NCBI RefSeq assembly: GCF_009757775.1
Contig: NZ_RHLK01000010.1
Location: forward strand, 1-64,000
Direction: 5' to 3'
Length of the DNA: 64,000 nt
From: Paenibacillus lutrae
Lineage (GTDB): Bacteria; Bacillota; Bacilli; Paenibacillales; NBRC-103111
Translations under genes and position numbers: made by a program
Shown here: in pieces, positions 17,284-24,790 of the stretch
Layout: the number at the start of each line of letters is the position of its first letter
Position numbering within the stretch: position 1 is the first letter of the stretch
Notes under the pieces: generated by a model
Seen by the model: only the letters and a program-made list of their open reading frames with translations
Database searches by the model: none
What the model was told of the DNA's origin: nothing

Positions 17284-18558
17284 ATGATGGTGATGCCAGG
17301 TACGGGAAACAAGCGGGAAGAGAAGGGAGTTCAAAGCCGTACTTCTTCCTTCCGCTCGAACAAAATATGGCTCGTTTTTGTATTGGGCGCTCTGTCCGCC
17401 TTCGGACCGCTGTCGCTGGATATGTATCTACCGGCGCTGCCGCTGCTGGCAGATGATATGGACACAACCGCTTCACTGGCACAGCTTAGTTTGACTTCCT
17501 GCTTGCTCGGCTTGGCGGTCGGCCAGATTTTTGCAGGCTCGATCAGTGATATCAAAGGCCGCCGCCTGCCTTTGCTCGCAGGCCTCGGTGTCTATACGGC
17601 AGCCTCGCTCCTGTGTGCCGTTGTGCCGTCGATCTGGAGCCTGATCCTGCTCCGCTTTATTCAGGGAATGGCGGGTGCGGCAGGGATTGTCATTTCCAGA
17701 GCGGTGGTGAGGGACCTTTACAGCGGCTCGGAGCTGACGAAGGTTTTCTCGCTCCTTATGCTCATTAACGGAGCGGCACCCATTCTGGCGCCTATTGTGG
17801 GGGGACAGCTGCTCCAGTTCACATCCTGGCAGGGCGTATTCCTAGTCTTGGCATTAATCGGTATTCTCATGCTGGTGGCGTCATTGTTCGGTCTGCCGGA
17901 GACGCTGCCGGCGGAGAAAAGATTCAAGGGAGGCATGAAACAGACCATCGGAACCTTCCGGACTCTGCTTCGTGACCGGATGTTTATGGGGTATGCCCTG
18001 ACGCAGGGGCTGATTTCCGCGGCAATGTTCGCTTATATCTCGGGATCTCCTTTTGTCATACAAAATATTCATCATGCCTCTGCGCAAATGTTCAGCCTGT
18101 TCTTCGCCATTAATGGCATCGGCATTATCATTGCCGGGCAGATTGCCGGGCGTTTGGCCGGCAGGGTCAGTGAAACGAAGCTGCTCGTCAGCGGCCTGCT
18201 TATCGCTTCATTGGGAGGTGTAACGCTGCTTGCTATGATTCTTGCCGGAGCAGGATTAACTGCCATTCTTATCCCGCTTTTCTTCGTAGTATCGAGTGTC
18301 GGGCTTGTAAGCACCGCCAGCTTCTCCCTTGCGATGCAGAATTACGGTCATTCGGCAGGAAGTGCTTCGGCACTGCTAGGGCTGCTCTCTTTTATACTCG
18401 GTGCAATGGTCGCGCCCTTGGTAGGAATTGCAGGAAGCGCAACAGCGGTACCGATGGGAGTTGTGATTGCCGCTTCCGATCTCGGGGCTGTTCTGTGCTA
18501 CTACATCATGATCCGCCGCAAGCCTGCCGAAGCTCCGCAAGCCACTCTTTCCAGTTAG
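17284..18558 (+). CDS. MFS efflux transporter, Bcr/CflA family
   Basis: A 424-residue, 12-TM multidrug exporter of the DHA1 Bcr/CflA group. PLSLDMYLPALPLLADDM in TM1 and SDIKGRRLPLLAG in loop 2-3 are diagnostic. The family exports bicyclomycin, chloramphenicol-like drugs or small peptides. The ATG at 17284 and one at 17293 are both possible; neither has a strong ribosome site. An ATCTTG...CAAGAT inverted repeat lies about 20 bp upstream, but no regulator gene is adjacent. Confidence 0.9.
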   Translation: MMVMPGTGNKREEKGVQSRTSSFRSNKIWLVFVLGALSAFGPLSLDMYLPALPLLADDMDTTASLAQLSLTSCLLGLAVGQIFAGSISDIKGRRLPLLAGLGVYTAASLLCAVVPSIWSLILLRFIQGMAGAAGIVISRAVVRDLYSGSELTKVFSLLMLINGAAPILAPIVGGQLLQFTSWQGVFLVLALIGILMLVASLFGLPETLPAEKRFKGGMKQTIGTFRTLLRDRMFMGYALTQGLISAAMFAYISGSPFVIQNIHHASAQMFSLFFAINGIGIIIAGQIAGRLAGRVSETKLLVSGLLIASLGGVTLLAMILAGAGLTAILIPLFFVVSSVGLVSTASFSLAMQNYGHSAGSASALLGLLSFILGAMVAPLVGIAGSATAVPMGVVIAASDLGAVLCYYIMIRRKPAEAPQATLSS

Positions 18559-18573
18559 ACGGAGCCTGTATCT

Positions 18574-18594
18574 AATGTTTAATGTTTAATGTTT
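18574..18594. repeat. Triple 7-bp tandem repeat
   Basis: Three perfect copies of AATGTTT directly after the Bcr/CflA gene. Short repeat of no evident function. Confidence 0.8.
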
Positions 18595-18607
18595 ACCATA
18601 CAAGAAA

Positions 18608-18648
18608 CCGGACAGATGACGCCTGTGTCGCTTTGTCCGGTCTTTTTT
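18608..18648 (+). terminator. Terminator after the Bcr/CflA gene
   Basis: CCGGACA / TGTCCGG arms, then TCTTTTTT. Confidence 0.8.
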
Positions 18649-18720
18649 GGGTTTGTCGGCTTCGAAGAATAAAGCAGTTATAGAATACGCACTCTATCAA
18701 CGGTATTTTTAAAAAAAGGG

Positions 18721-18748
18721 TTTACTTTTCTAAAGAATACGTTACAAT
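18721..18748 (+). promoter_or_regulatory. Candidate promoter of nitroreductase gene
   Basis: TTTACT (18721-18726), 16 bp, TACAAT (18743-18748). Just downstream is AGTA-GGT-TACT, a small inverted repeat where a repressor could act. Confidence 0.4.
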
Positions 18749-18789
18749 AATAAAGTAGGTTACTAACAAAACGTAGGAGGCTATACAAT

Positions 18790-19392
18790 ATGGCTATGGA
18801 TTTTATTACAGCTCTTAAGAACAGACGCTCCATTTACGGAATCAGCAAAGAAACCGTTGTTTCAGAAGATAAAATTCAGGAACTGATTAACGAGGCTGTT
18901 AAGCATACGCCTTCCTCTTTTAACTCCCAAAGCGCAAGAGTCGTTCTGCTTTTAAATGAACAACATGATAAATTCTGGGACATTACGAAAGAAACCCTGC
19001 GCAAAGTTGTGAACAATGAAGAGCAGTTTGCTTCTACCGCAGACAAAATGGCTGCCTTCCAAAGCGGTTCCGGTACCGTTCTTTTCTTCGAGGATCAAAG
19101 CGTTGTAGAAGGACTGCAAAAAAACTTTGCGCTGTATGCAGACAATTTCCCGATCTGGTCTCAACACTCTTCGGGCATGCTGCAGTTTGTGGTATGGACC
19201 AGCCTGGAAGCTGAAGGTCTGGGCGCTTCCCTCCAGCATTACAACCCGCTTGTTGATGAAGCTGTGAAACAAGAGTGGAACATTCCTGCGAGCTGGAAGC
19301 TGATTGCTCAAATGCCTTTCGGCAAACCGACGATGCAGCCGGGCGAGAAGGAATTTCAGCCGCTTGAAGAGCGTGTAAAAGTTTTTAAATAA
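18790..19392 (+). CDS. Nitroreductase family protein (HBN1/Frm2-like)
   Basis: A 200-residue FMN-dependent nitroreductase-fold protein. FITALKNRRSIYGISKE is the usual FMN-phosphate-binding opening, followed by PSSFNSQSARVVLLL. The pattern WSQHSSGMLQFVVWTSLEAEGLGASLQHYNP is typical of the Frm2/HBN1 subgroup, which includes stress-induced oxidoreductases. TAGGAGG precedes the ATG. Substrate unknown (quinones, nitroaromatics). It is monocistronic, ended by the hairpin at 19423. Confidence 0.88.
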   Translation: MAMDFITALKNRRSIYGISKETVVSEDKIQELINEAVKHTPSSFNSQSARVVLLLNEQHDKFWDITKETLRKVVNNEEQFASTADKMAAFQSGSGTVLFFEDQSVVEGLQKNFALYADNFPIWSQHSSGMLQFVVWTSLEAEGLGASLQHYNPLVDEAVKQEWNIPASWKLIAQMPFGKPTMQPGEKEFQPLEERVKVFK

Positions 19393-19422
19393 ATTGACAT
19401 AGGGTGCAGATGCACAATGATG

Positions 19423-19449
19423 AGCCGTCTTCATATGAAGGCGGCTTTT
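19423..19449 (+). terminator. Terminator after nitroreductase
   Basis: AGCCGTCTTCA / TGAAGGCGGCT hairpin with TTTT. Confidence 0.75.
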
Positions 19450-19540
19450 GAATTTTGTAAATAAAATGGACAGACACACTCGCATAAAGTCAGAATTATC
19501 ATAAACTATATGTATAAACGCAAAATAAGAGGTGAGGCAG

Positions 19541-20833
19541 ATGGAAGAGTACGGGATAAGTGCAGCGGCTGTGACCAGACATCCGATTATGGGCAGGACA
19601 AAAGCTGATGCGAGTAAAATTACGAACTTTATCCGCACCGTAAATCCGTCTTTCAATGCAGAGATCGCCCGCAACTTTGTTGACATCGGCGCCAAATACG
19701 GCGTCCGCGGAGACGTTGCTGTTGCACAGTCGATACACGAAACCAACTGGTTCCGGTTCGGGGGAGATGTTAAACCGGAACAAAACAATTTCGCGGGCAT
19801 CGGCGCAACTGGCGGTGTTCCCGGCAACAGTTTCCCGACTATAGCTGCCGGTGTTACCGCACAGATTCAGCATCTATATGCTTATGCTTCGAAAAATCCG
19901 CTCCCGGGGGGTGAAGCGATCATCGATCCCCGCTTTCATTTAGTTACGCGCGGCATTGCCCCGAATTGGGAGGATCTGTCCGGCAGGTGGGCAGTCCCAG
20001 GATACGACCGGAAGAAATACGCATCGCTGCAAGACGCCTTGCAAGCCGGAGAGACATACGGTCACTCTATTCTGAAGCTATACAATAAAATGATGGCCTC
20101 CGGCCCGGCAGCTCCCGTTCTTCCCCTCATCGTGCTGGACGCGGGACATGGCGGGAAGGACTCCGGCGCACAAGGCAGCGGACTTGTAGAGAAATCACTC
20201 GCACTGCATCTGACCTTGAAAGTCCGGGATCGTTTAATAAACACTTACTCCGCGAATGTAAAGCTGACCCGGGATACCGATGTGTTCGTGGAATTGTCTG
20301 AACGGGCAAATTTGGCCAACAGATGGGGTGCCGCTTACTTCGTTGCTCTGCATCATAATGCAGGGGGCGGGGAAGGATTCGAGACCTATGTGTATCCGGG
20401 AACCCGGAATGGAGCAAGTGGTCAGAAACAAAACGTCGTTCATGATGAGATCATGAAGTTTTTGAGTACGCAGGGCGTGAAAGACCGTGGTAAGAAAGAA
20501 GCGAATTTTGCCGTTCTCCGCGAGACTAAAATGGATGCTCTGCTGATCGAGAATTTGTTCGTGGACAATTTGATTGATGCAAATCTGCTGAGTAATCCGT
20601 CCTTCTTACAAAGGCTTGCCGATACGATTGGAGATGGGGTGGCAAAAGCAATGGGCCTTCATATACCCGGCCCTTCGGGTCCTGATGACTGGAAACTTGA
20701 AGCGGTTGACTGGCTATACGAACAGGGGCTTCTGACAGATCCGGTATGGAAACAAAATCTCGAACAGCCTTTACCTCTGTGGGCTGAAGCACTTATTCTC
20801 AAGCGTCTCTACGAACAGATTATGAACAAGTGA
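19541..20833 (+). CDS. Two-domain peptidoglycan hydrolase: glucosaminidase plus amidase_3
   Basis: A 430-residue cell-wall lytic protein. Residues about 25-185 are a glucosaminidase-type lysozyme domain with catalytic Glu about 67 (AQSIHETNW). Residues about 195-375 are N-acetylmuramoyl-L-alanine amidase type 3, with Zn ligands His about 203 (DAGHGG), Glu about 217 and His about 271 (ALHHN), and catalytic Glu about 337 (LIENLF). The tail (DWKLEAVDWLYEQGLL) resembles part of an SLH-like helix pair. I take the ATG at 19541 after AGAGGTGAGG. No signal peptide or membrane segment is visible, so release needs lysis or a non-classical route. Confidence 0.9.
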   Translation: MEEYGISAAAVTRHPIMGRTKADASKITNFIRTVNPSFNAEIARNFVDIGAKYGVRGDVAVAQSIHETNWFRFGGDVKPEQNNFAGIGATGGVPGNSFPTIAAGVTAQIQHLYAYASKNPLPGGEAIIDPRFHLVTRGIAPNWEDLSGRWAVPGYDRKKYASLQDALQAGETYGHSILKLYNKMMASGPAAPVLPLIVLDAGHGGKDSGAQGSGLVEKSLALHLTLKVRDRLINTYSANVKLTRDTDVFVELSERANLANRWGAAYFVALHHNAGGGEGFETYVYPGTRNGASGQKQNVVHDEIMKFLSTQGVKDRGKKEANFAVLRETKMDALLIENLFVDNLIDANLLSNPSFLQRLADTIGDGVAKAMGLHIPGPSGPDDWKLEAVDWLYEQGLLTDPVWKQNLEQPLPLWAEALILKRLYEQIMNK

Positions 20834-20923
20834 GGTGTGCGAAAGGTTACCGGGACCACGGATAACGTCTTCGTGGTCGGCTCGGCGGCGGTGAACCCTT
20901 TCACATAAGAGCTCAGTAAAAAA

Positions 20924-20948
20924 ACTGGCGCCGAGGGACGGCGCCAGT
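20924..20948 (-). terminator. Terminator of the YjcZ-like gene
   Basis: Perfect ACTGGCGCC / GGCGCCAGT arms with a seven-base loop; seven T follow on the - strand. The + strand has its own weak hairpin (GACCACG / CGTGGTC) at 20854-20878 after the amidase gene. Confidence 0.8.
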
Positions 20949-21004
20949 CGAACGATTGTTGTGTGCAGGCTTAGAGTAAGCCCCCAGCACCGCTGCACGG
21001 CTGA

Positions 21005-21211
21005 TTAATACAGAAACGCACGGCTTATGATGACCAACAGGATAAAGAGAACCAGAATGGCTCCGGTACTTGTAAAGCCAACTCCGCCACCATAACCGCC
21101 AACGCCACCGACTCCGCCGATTCCGCCGACTCCGCCGATTCCGCCGACTCCGCCGATTCCGCCGATTCCGCCGACTCCGCCGACTCCACCAGCTCCACCA
21201 ACATAACCCAT
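21005..21211 (-). CDS. YjcZ-like glycine-rich sporulation membrane peptide
   Basis: A 68-residue protein made of a long run of GGX triplets (X mostly Val or Ile) followed by GFTSTGAILVLFILLVIISRAFLY, a single membrane helix. The C-terminus (ALIVVLFILLIIV-like) is the signature of YjcZ-family peptides, which are usually 25-40 residues; the glycine section here is unusually long. I start at the ATG at 21211, after TAGGAGCT; the frame remains open to 21265. Family members are sporulation- or spore-coat-associated; a precise role is unknown. Confidence 0.75.
   Translation of the reverse strand: MGYVGGAGGVGGVGGIGGIGGVGGIGGVGGIGGVGGVGGYGGGVGFTSTGAILVLFILLVIISRAFLY
21097..21200. repeat. GGX-coding tandem repeat
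   Basis: About eleven 9-bp units of the form CCGCCGA(T/C)T-CC on the + strand, coding GG(V/I) on the other strand. This is a coding microsatellite likely to vary in length between strains. Confidence 0.85.
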
Positions 21212-21253
21212 TCGTATCCAGCTCCTATTCGGTAAAAGATTGTTAGAACGAGA

Positions 21254-21262
21254 TAGAATATG
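21254..21262 (-). promoter_or_regulatory. Possible sigma-K-like -10 element upstream of the YjcZ-like gene
   Basis: CATATTCTA on the - strand fits the CATANNNTA pattern of the late mother-cell sigma factor, 43 bp before the start. No matching -35 AC at the right distance was found, so this is weak. The remaining 21263-21548 shows no gene. Confidence 0.25.
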
Positions 21263-21548
21263 CACTTAAACGGAGAGGGGACTGTGCGAATGTCCCTGTT
21301 CCAAAAGAAAATAGCAAGGTCAAGCATCAAGACAACCTGATCTTTATATGATGTAAGATATGAGGGGATGAAGGGAGGGCAGACCCCGGTATCCACTTAA
21401 CAAAATTCGGGATAGTTGTGACATTTAATAGAAATTTATAAATATTTAGAAAAATCACTTAAGTTTCGGCAGGATTTTGCGGTATCCAGCAAGAATACTA
21501 ATGAATCGCGGTTTATACTCACAGTATGAATGGAAAGGAGAGTGGATC

Positions 21549-22100
21549 ATGGACATGGGAAAATTGCAGTCGGAAGGATTGAGTGCGACAGGAGCATGGC
21601 CTTTTTTCGTAGAAGGGGTATGCAGCGGATTGGAAAGTTATCTGGATAAGGAAATGGGAAAGCGGCAGCAGACCCAGAAACCAGCTATTAAAAAACTTGA
21701 ACTGGGGATCGTAGAAGATGAAAGATGCCGCACACTCCTGCAAGATTTAACAGCCGCCAGCGGGTTACCCTTGTTTGGATCAGAAGAGGATCTGTTCGGT
21801 TTCCCGGTGATGTGGGTCGGAACGAATGGCCTCTGGTACGGCTGTTCAGGTCTCAACGCGACGACCGCTCTAAGGCGTGCGCTGCAAATGGCGCTGGATC
21901 ACGTACACAACGTGACCGATCATGCGGATGGCACATGGAGGCTAGACGATGTGACGCTGGATGATCAGGCACCCCGAAGTGTAGATATACCTTCGAATGA
22001 TGATTCAGCGATGTCCGAACTTTTGCAATCTGCCATGCAGATTCTGGACCGGAGCGGAAAACGCCTCTTAGTTTTCGATATAGCGCTGGAACGTTTCTGA
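21549..22100 (+). CDS. Orphan protein resembling the C-terminal part of TOMM/YcaO-associated maturation proteins
   Basis: A 183-residue soluble protein starting at the ATG after GGAAAGGAG. The middle (GLPLFGSEEDLFGFPVMWVGTNGLWYGCSGLNATTALRRALQMALDHV) resembles, from memory, the tail of Bacillales thiazole-containing-bacteriocin maturation proteins, where a G-x-N-x-x-x-ALRxALQxAL helix follows a WYG strand. No YcaO ATP-binding motif, precursor peptide or dehydrogenase lies beside it, so it cannot be a whole cyclodehydratase. It may be a stand-alone partner domain or unrelated. Function unassigned. Confidence 0.5.
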   Translation: MDMGKLQSEGLSATGAWPFFVEGVCSGLESYLDKEMGKRQQTQKPAIKKLELGIVEDERCRTLLQDLTAASGLPLFGSEEDLFGFPVMWVGTNGLWYGCSGLNATTALRRALQMALDHVHNVTDHADGTWRLDDVTLDDQAPRSVDIPSNDDSAMSELLQSAMQILDRSGKRLLVFDIALERF

Positions 22101-22168
22101 AAGCGAATACAGATATTCGCCTATATCATTGGCAGGCAAGATGAAATGTAATCGTCCTGTTTGACTTC

Positions 22169-22205
22169 CTTCGATTTGAGGTATTTAACCTATACCAAAT
22201 CGAAG
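22169..22205. repeat. Long hairpin just upstream of the small acidic gene
   Basis: CTTCGATTT / AAATCGAAG outer arms plus GGTAT / ATACC, ending four bases before the GAGGTGAG ribosome site at 22207. It could act as an operator or mRNA 5' hairpin. No T-run. Confidence 0.6.
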
Positions 22206-22218
22206 TGAGGTGAGTTGT

Positions 22219-22458
22219 ATGCCAGAACCTAAGAAGACCGAACAAGAGATTGAACAGCAGACTCAACAGAAGGGAAACCGCGATCATCCAGAGCAATATC
22301 CGACGGAGAAAGAAAGTCTCTTCGATATGTATGAAAGTCAGCAGAATGTGGACCCGATTCCTGTGGAAGATTTAAATATAGAGCAGCAAGAAGAGAAAGA
22401 TAAGGAAGGAACCAAACACAATTCCTCCAGTCCGGATAAATATCATTCGGGTTTTTAG
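22219..22458 (+). CDS. Small hydrophilic hypothetical protein
   Basis: A 79-residue protein rich in Glu, Gln, Lys and Pro with no hydrophobic core, probably disordered. ATG at 22219 follows GAGGTGAG. I do not recognise a family. Small, charged, Gln/Glu-rich proteins are common among spore-associated proteins in this order, but nothing here proves that. A terminator-like hairpin follows at 22513. Confidence 0.6.
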   Translation: MPEPKKTEQEIEQQTQQKGNRDHPEQYPTEKESLFDMYESQQNVDPIPVEDLNIEQQEEKDKEGTKHNSSSPDKYHSGF

Positions 22459-22512
22459 GTGAAAGAGGTACGTATTGTGAGTGACGGTGAAGAAGACAAA
22501 TGGATAATAGAC

Positions 22513-22554
22513 ATAGCAATGGCCGATTTTCCAGTGGAATCCGGTCATTGCTAT
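22513..22554 (+). terminator. Hairpin after the small acidic gene
   Basis: ATAGCAATG / CATTGCTAT arms with further CCG pairing inside, followed by TTCTGTT. A weak T-run, so a terminator is probable but not certain. Confidence 0.5.
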
Positions 22555-22598
22555 TTCTGTTGGAATCCGGTTTTAGTTGAGGCGAAGGGGGAATCCAG

Positions 22599-22745
22599 CT
22601 GAAAGCAGCACCTGCGGAAAATAGCGGATTTTCAGGATTTGCGGTCATAATCGGCGGGACGATCATCGACTGGCTCACCATTGATGCTTTGTTCTACTTC
22701 AGTGCTATCTTATATGCGGGAAGTTCCTGGTTGATCTGGAGATAA
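22599..22745 (+). CDS. Possible small membrane peptide with CTG start
   Basis: A 48-codon frame beginning with CTG seven bases after AAGGGGG. Its product would carry one hydrophobic segment (about residues 13-45, ending SSWLIWR). There is no ATG, GTG or TTG, so translation is speculative. Everything else in 22459-22872 is the two terminators (22513 and 22828); I see no other gene. Confidence 0.2.
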   Translation: MKAAPAENSGFSGFAVIIGGTIIDWLTIDALFYFSAILYAGSSWLIWR

Positions 22746-22827
22746 CGGCGAGTAGCGTTCGGAGTCTCTAAGCAGGAGGAAGTACCGGGCGGGGGAGAAA
22801 CTTTGAAATTTTCTTCATAGAAAAAGA

Positions 22828-22853
22828 CCGCTCAAAATGAAACTTTTGAGCGG
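22828..22853 (-). terminator. Terminator of the LPMO gene
   Basis: Perfect CCGCTCAAAA / TTTTGAGCGG arms with a six-base loop; TCTTTTT follows on the - strand. Confidence 0.85.
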
Positions 22854-22872
22854 CCTTCTTTACATGGTTAGA

Positions 22873-23913
22873 TTAGATCGCTTGCCATACGCCAGCGGAT
22901 CCAGGAGTTTCACCTTGTGTCCACCATTTAGCTTGGTAAGAAACACCGTTGTGTGTTACTTTGCTGCCGCCTACATAGGCAGTTGCAGCATTCCAAGCAG
23001 GGAATGCAGAGCTGTCACCAGCAGTTTTAACGGACAGAGCAGAGGATGCGATAGATTTCGTGCCTGCATTGTCAACAGCTTTTACCGTGTAGGAGTAAGT
23101 TGTGTTAGCAGTCAGACCTGCATCGGAATAAGAAGTCGTCGTAGTTGTACCTACCAGTGTGTTGTTGCGGTATACTTCATAGTTCTTGATACCGCTAGCT
23201 GCTGTGGAAGCAGACCAGCTAAGGCTCACGCTGGAAGTAGTTTGAGCGGAAGAAGTCAGGTTTGCTGGAGTCGATGGTGCTGCAGGTGTAGCGCCACCGC
23301 CATTGTTACCACCCAGGTTAACGTCGATTACGTTGTAGAAAGCGTTACCTGTGTCGGAAATTTCCCATACTGCCAAGATTACGTTGTAGCCAGTGCGGTC
23401 AGTTGGGATGTTGCAAGAATGAGTTACGCTGAAATCAGGGCGTTTGCCGCCATCATTGAAAGAGCAGAACAGGTCGAAGTCGGAACGAGCAAGTGTCTTG
23501 TTAGGGTTCCAGCCTGGCTTAGTGATGTAGTATTTCCATTCTTTAGTTGCGTGAGCAGCAGTCAATTTCCATGTGAAGTTGTTAGCGCCAGTGTTCAGGT
23601 TTACTTTAGTCCAGCGGTCAGCTGTCTGAACGTTCAGTTCAGGGAATGCGCCAGCGCCTGCGATTTGACCGTCAGCAGGACCTGCAGCAGGGTAGTTACC
23701 TTTAGCTTCAAGGCTTTGCGGCTCGTATTGAATAGCTCCACAACCTACGTTAGCGCCAGTTTTACAAAGAGCCGCGCGGCTAGCAGGGCCTTCAATGTAA
23801 CCGTGTGCAGAAGCGCTTTTAGCAAAAAGAAGTGAAAAAGCTACCGCCAGCATTACCATCACAATGCCAGTAAGGACTGGCGATACCTTGAATAGTCTTG
23901 TTTGTTGAACCAT
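22873..23913 (-). CDS. AA10 lytic polysaccharide monooxygenase with FnIII and CBM5/12 domains
   Basis: A secreted 346-residue copper enzyme that oxidatively cleaves chitin or cellulose. A Sec signal ends in SASA, exposing His37 as the mature N-terminus; with His121 ([12 protein letters not shown]) it forms the histidine brace. The AA10 domain (37-205) contains the conserved [15 protein letters not shown] and the [25 protein letters not shown] region. A Gly/Asn/Pro linker leads to one FnIII domain (about 213-300) and a C-terminal CBM5/12 with [15 protein letters not shown] precedes the start. No partner chitinase lies in the window. Confidence 0.95.
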   Translation of the reverse strand: MVQQTRLFKVSPVLTGIVMVMLAVAFSLLFAKSASAHGYIEGPASRAALCKTGANVGCGAIQYEPQSLEAKGNYPAAGPADGQIAGAGAFPELNVQTADRWTKVNLNTGANNFTWKLTAAHATKEWKYYITKPGWNPNKTLARSDFDLFCSFNDGGKRPDFSVTHSCNIPTDRTGYNVILAVWEISDTGNAFYNVIDVNLGGNNGGGATPAAPSTPANLTSSAQTTSSVSLSWSASTAASGIKNYEVYRNNTLVGTTTTTSYSDAGLTANTTYSYTVKAVDNAGTKSIASSALSVKTAGDSSAFPAWNAATAYVGGSKVTHNGVSYQAKWWTQGETPGSAGVWQAI

Positions 23914-24023
23914 AGTATAATATTCCTCCTAGTAGTTGTGTTTAGTACGTGCAAGATGAATCCGCTTTCATTAGTAAGAAAAATAGTAGTTCAAAAGCAT
24001 CGAATTAGTAGCTCAACTCGAAA

Positions 24024-24104
24024 TCAGGGAACTGCTGTAATTCCATTTGAATCCTCATGCAACAAATCGTCTAGTGAATCTAAGCTGATCGACCTCCTGT
24101 TCAT
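24024..24104 (-). other. Possible 26-codon leader ORF upstream of the LPMO
   Basis: ATG to TGA on the - strand inside the long LPMO leader; the peptide is acidic (SLDSLDDLLHED). AAAGGA lies ten bases upstream. It could be a leader peptide or chance. It lies between the promoter-like element at 24154 and the LPMO start. Confidence 0.25.
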
Positions 24105-24153
24105 ATTCCTTGCTTCCTTTATCTTCTATCCCCTCACCTCCTTCATAACAATG

Positions 24154-24159
24154 ATTATA
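24154..24159 (-). promoter_or_regulatory. Possible -10 element of the LPMO promoter
   Basis: TATAAT on the - strand, 240 bp before the LPMO start, with only a weak A/T-rich -35 18 bp upstream. The gap 23914-24501 is strikingly AT-rich from 24150 onward and contains no clear gene on either strand. Confidence 0.35.
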
Positions 24160-24501
24160 AACTAAGTTGGCGAAGTTTTAAACTGTTATTTTAACTATTT
24201 TTATACAAACTTGTCTCCAATTTTGTGTCGAAATTTGGTGGAAAATTCCTCTATTTGATGAACGCCCTCGATAAAAGTTATTTTGATCCCGATTGTTATA
24301 ATAACTAAGTGATTAATTTCCATTTAAAAAGAAGAAGAAGTATTTCTTGATTCCTGAGTAAACCTAGGCAGTGAGCGGGACGAGAGGTTTCGTGATGTAG
24401 AATATTCAAATTTATTGTCGAAAAAAAATGGAAGTTGGCTAAACGTCTCTGTTATACCTGAATGAGGAGGACTTGGCCAAATACTATTACCTGAATGAAG
24501 A

Positions 24502-24699
24502 ATGTCCAGCAAATCGTACGGCAAAACGGCGAAAAAAAAGCTTGAAGAATACGAATTTTTGAAAAATGGATTCAGAAAGATGCCTGAAAATGGTGGCATA
24601 AACATCAGTCGCAGTCTATTTGTTGAAAAATCGGACCTGCTGGTGAAACTCACGGAGGAGAGGAACCGGCAAAAAATCACTAAACGATGGAATGGATAA
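24502..24699 (+). CDS. Small basic hypothetical protein
   Basis: A 65-residue, Lys/Arg-rich frame without recognisable domain. The nearest GGAGG is some 35 bases upstream of the ATG, too far, so it may be a remnant: an overlapping frame opening with TTG at the GGAGG reads KYYYLNEE and would need a frameshift to join. The region is AT-rich compared with its neighbours and carries an 11-bp direct repeat (24455 and 24488). Could be a decayed gene. Confidence 0.3.
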   Translation: MSSKSYGKTAKKKLEEYEFLKNGFRKMPENGGINISRSLFVEKSDLLVKLTEERNRQKITKRWNG

Positions 24700-24790
24700 T
24701 TAACGAAAACAAACCAAATACTTAGTATGGAGAAGCGGAAGAAGAGGCTCCTTTTTTGTTTGCTTGAGTTGCGGTAAAGGAGGAAGTGGG

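Noticed and set aside
21097-21200. Short tandem repeats that might suggest a CRISPR array
   Set aside because: Units are 9 bp with no unique spacers and lie in frame inside a coding sequence.
22837-23835. 332-codon + strand frame opposite the LPMO gene
   Set aside because: It is rich in Cys, Ser and Val in an order that mirrors the LPMO codons, has no ribosome site, and the LPMO product has full domain and signal-peptide support.
24324-24680. 118-codon - strand frame rich in Ser and Phe in the AT-rich stretch
   Set aside because: No ribosome site, low-complexity composition and no motif; taken as chance.
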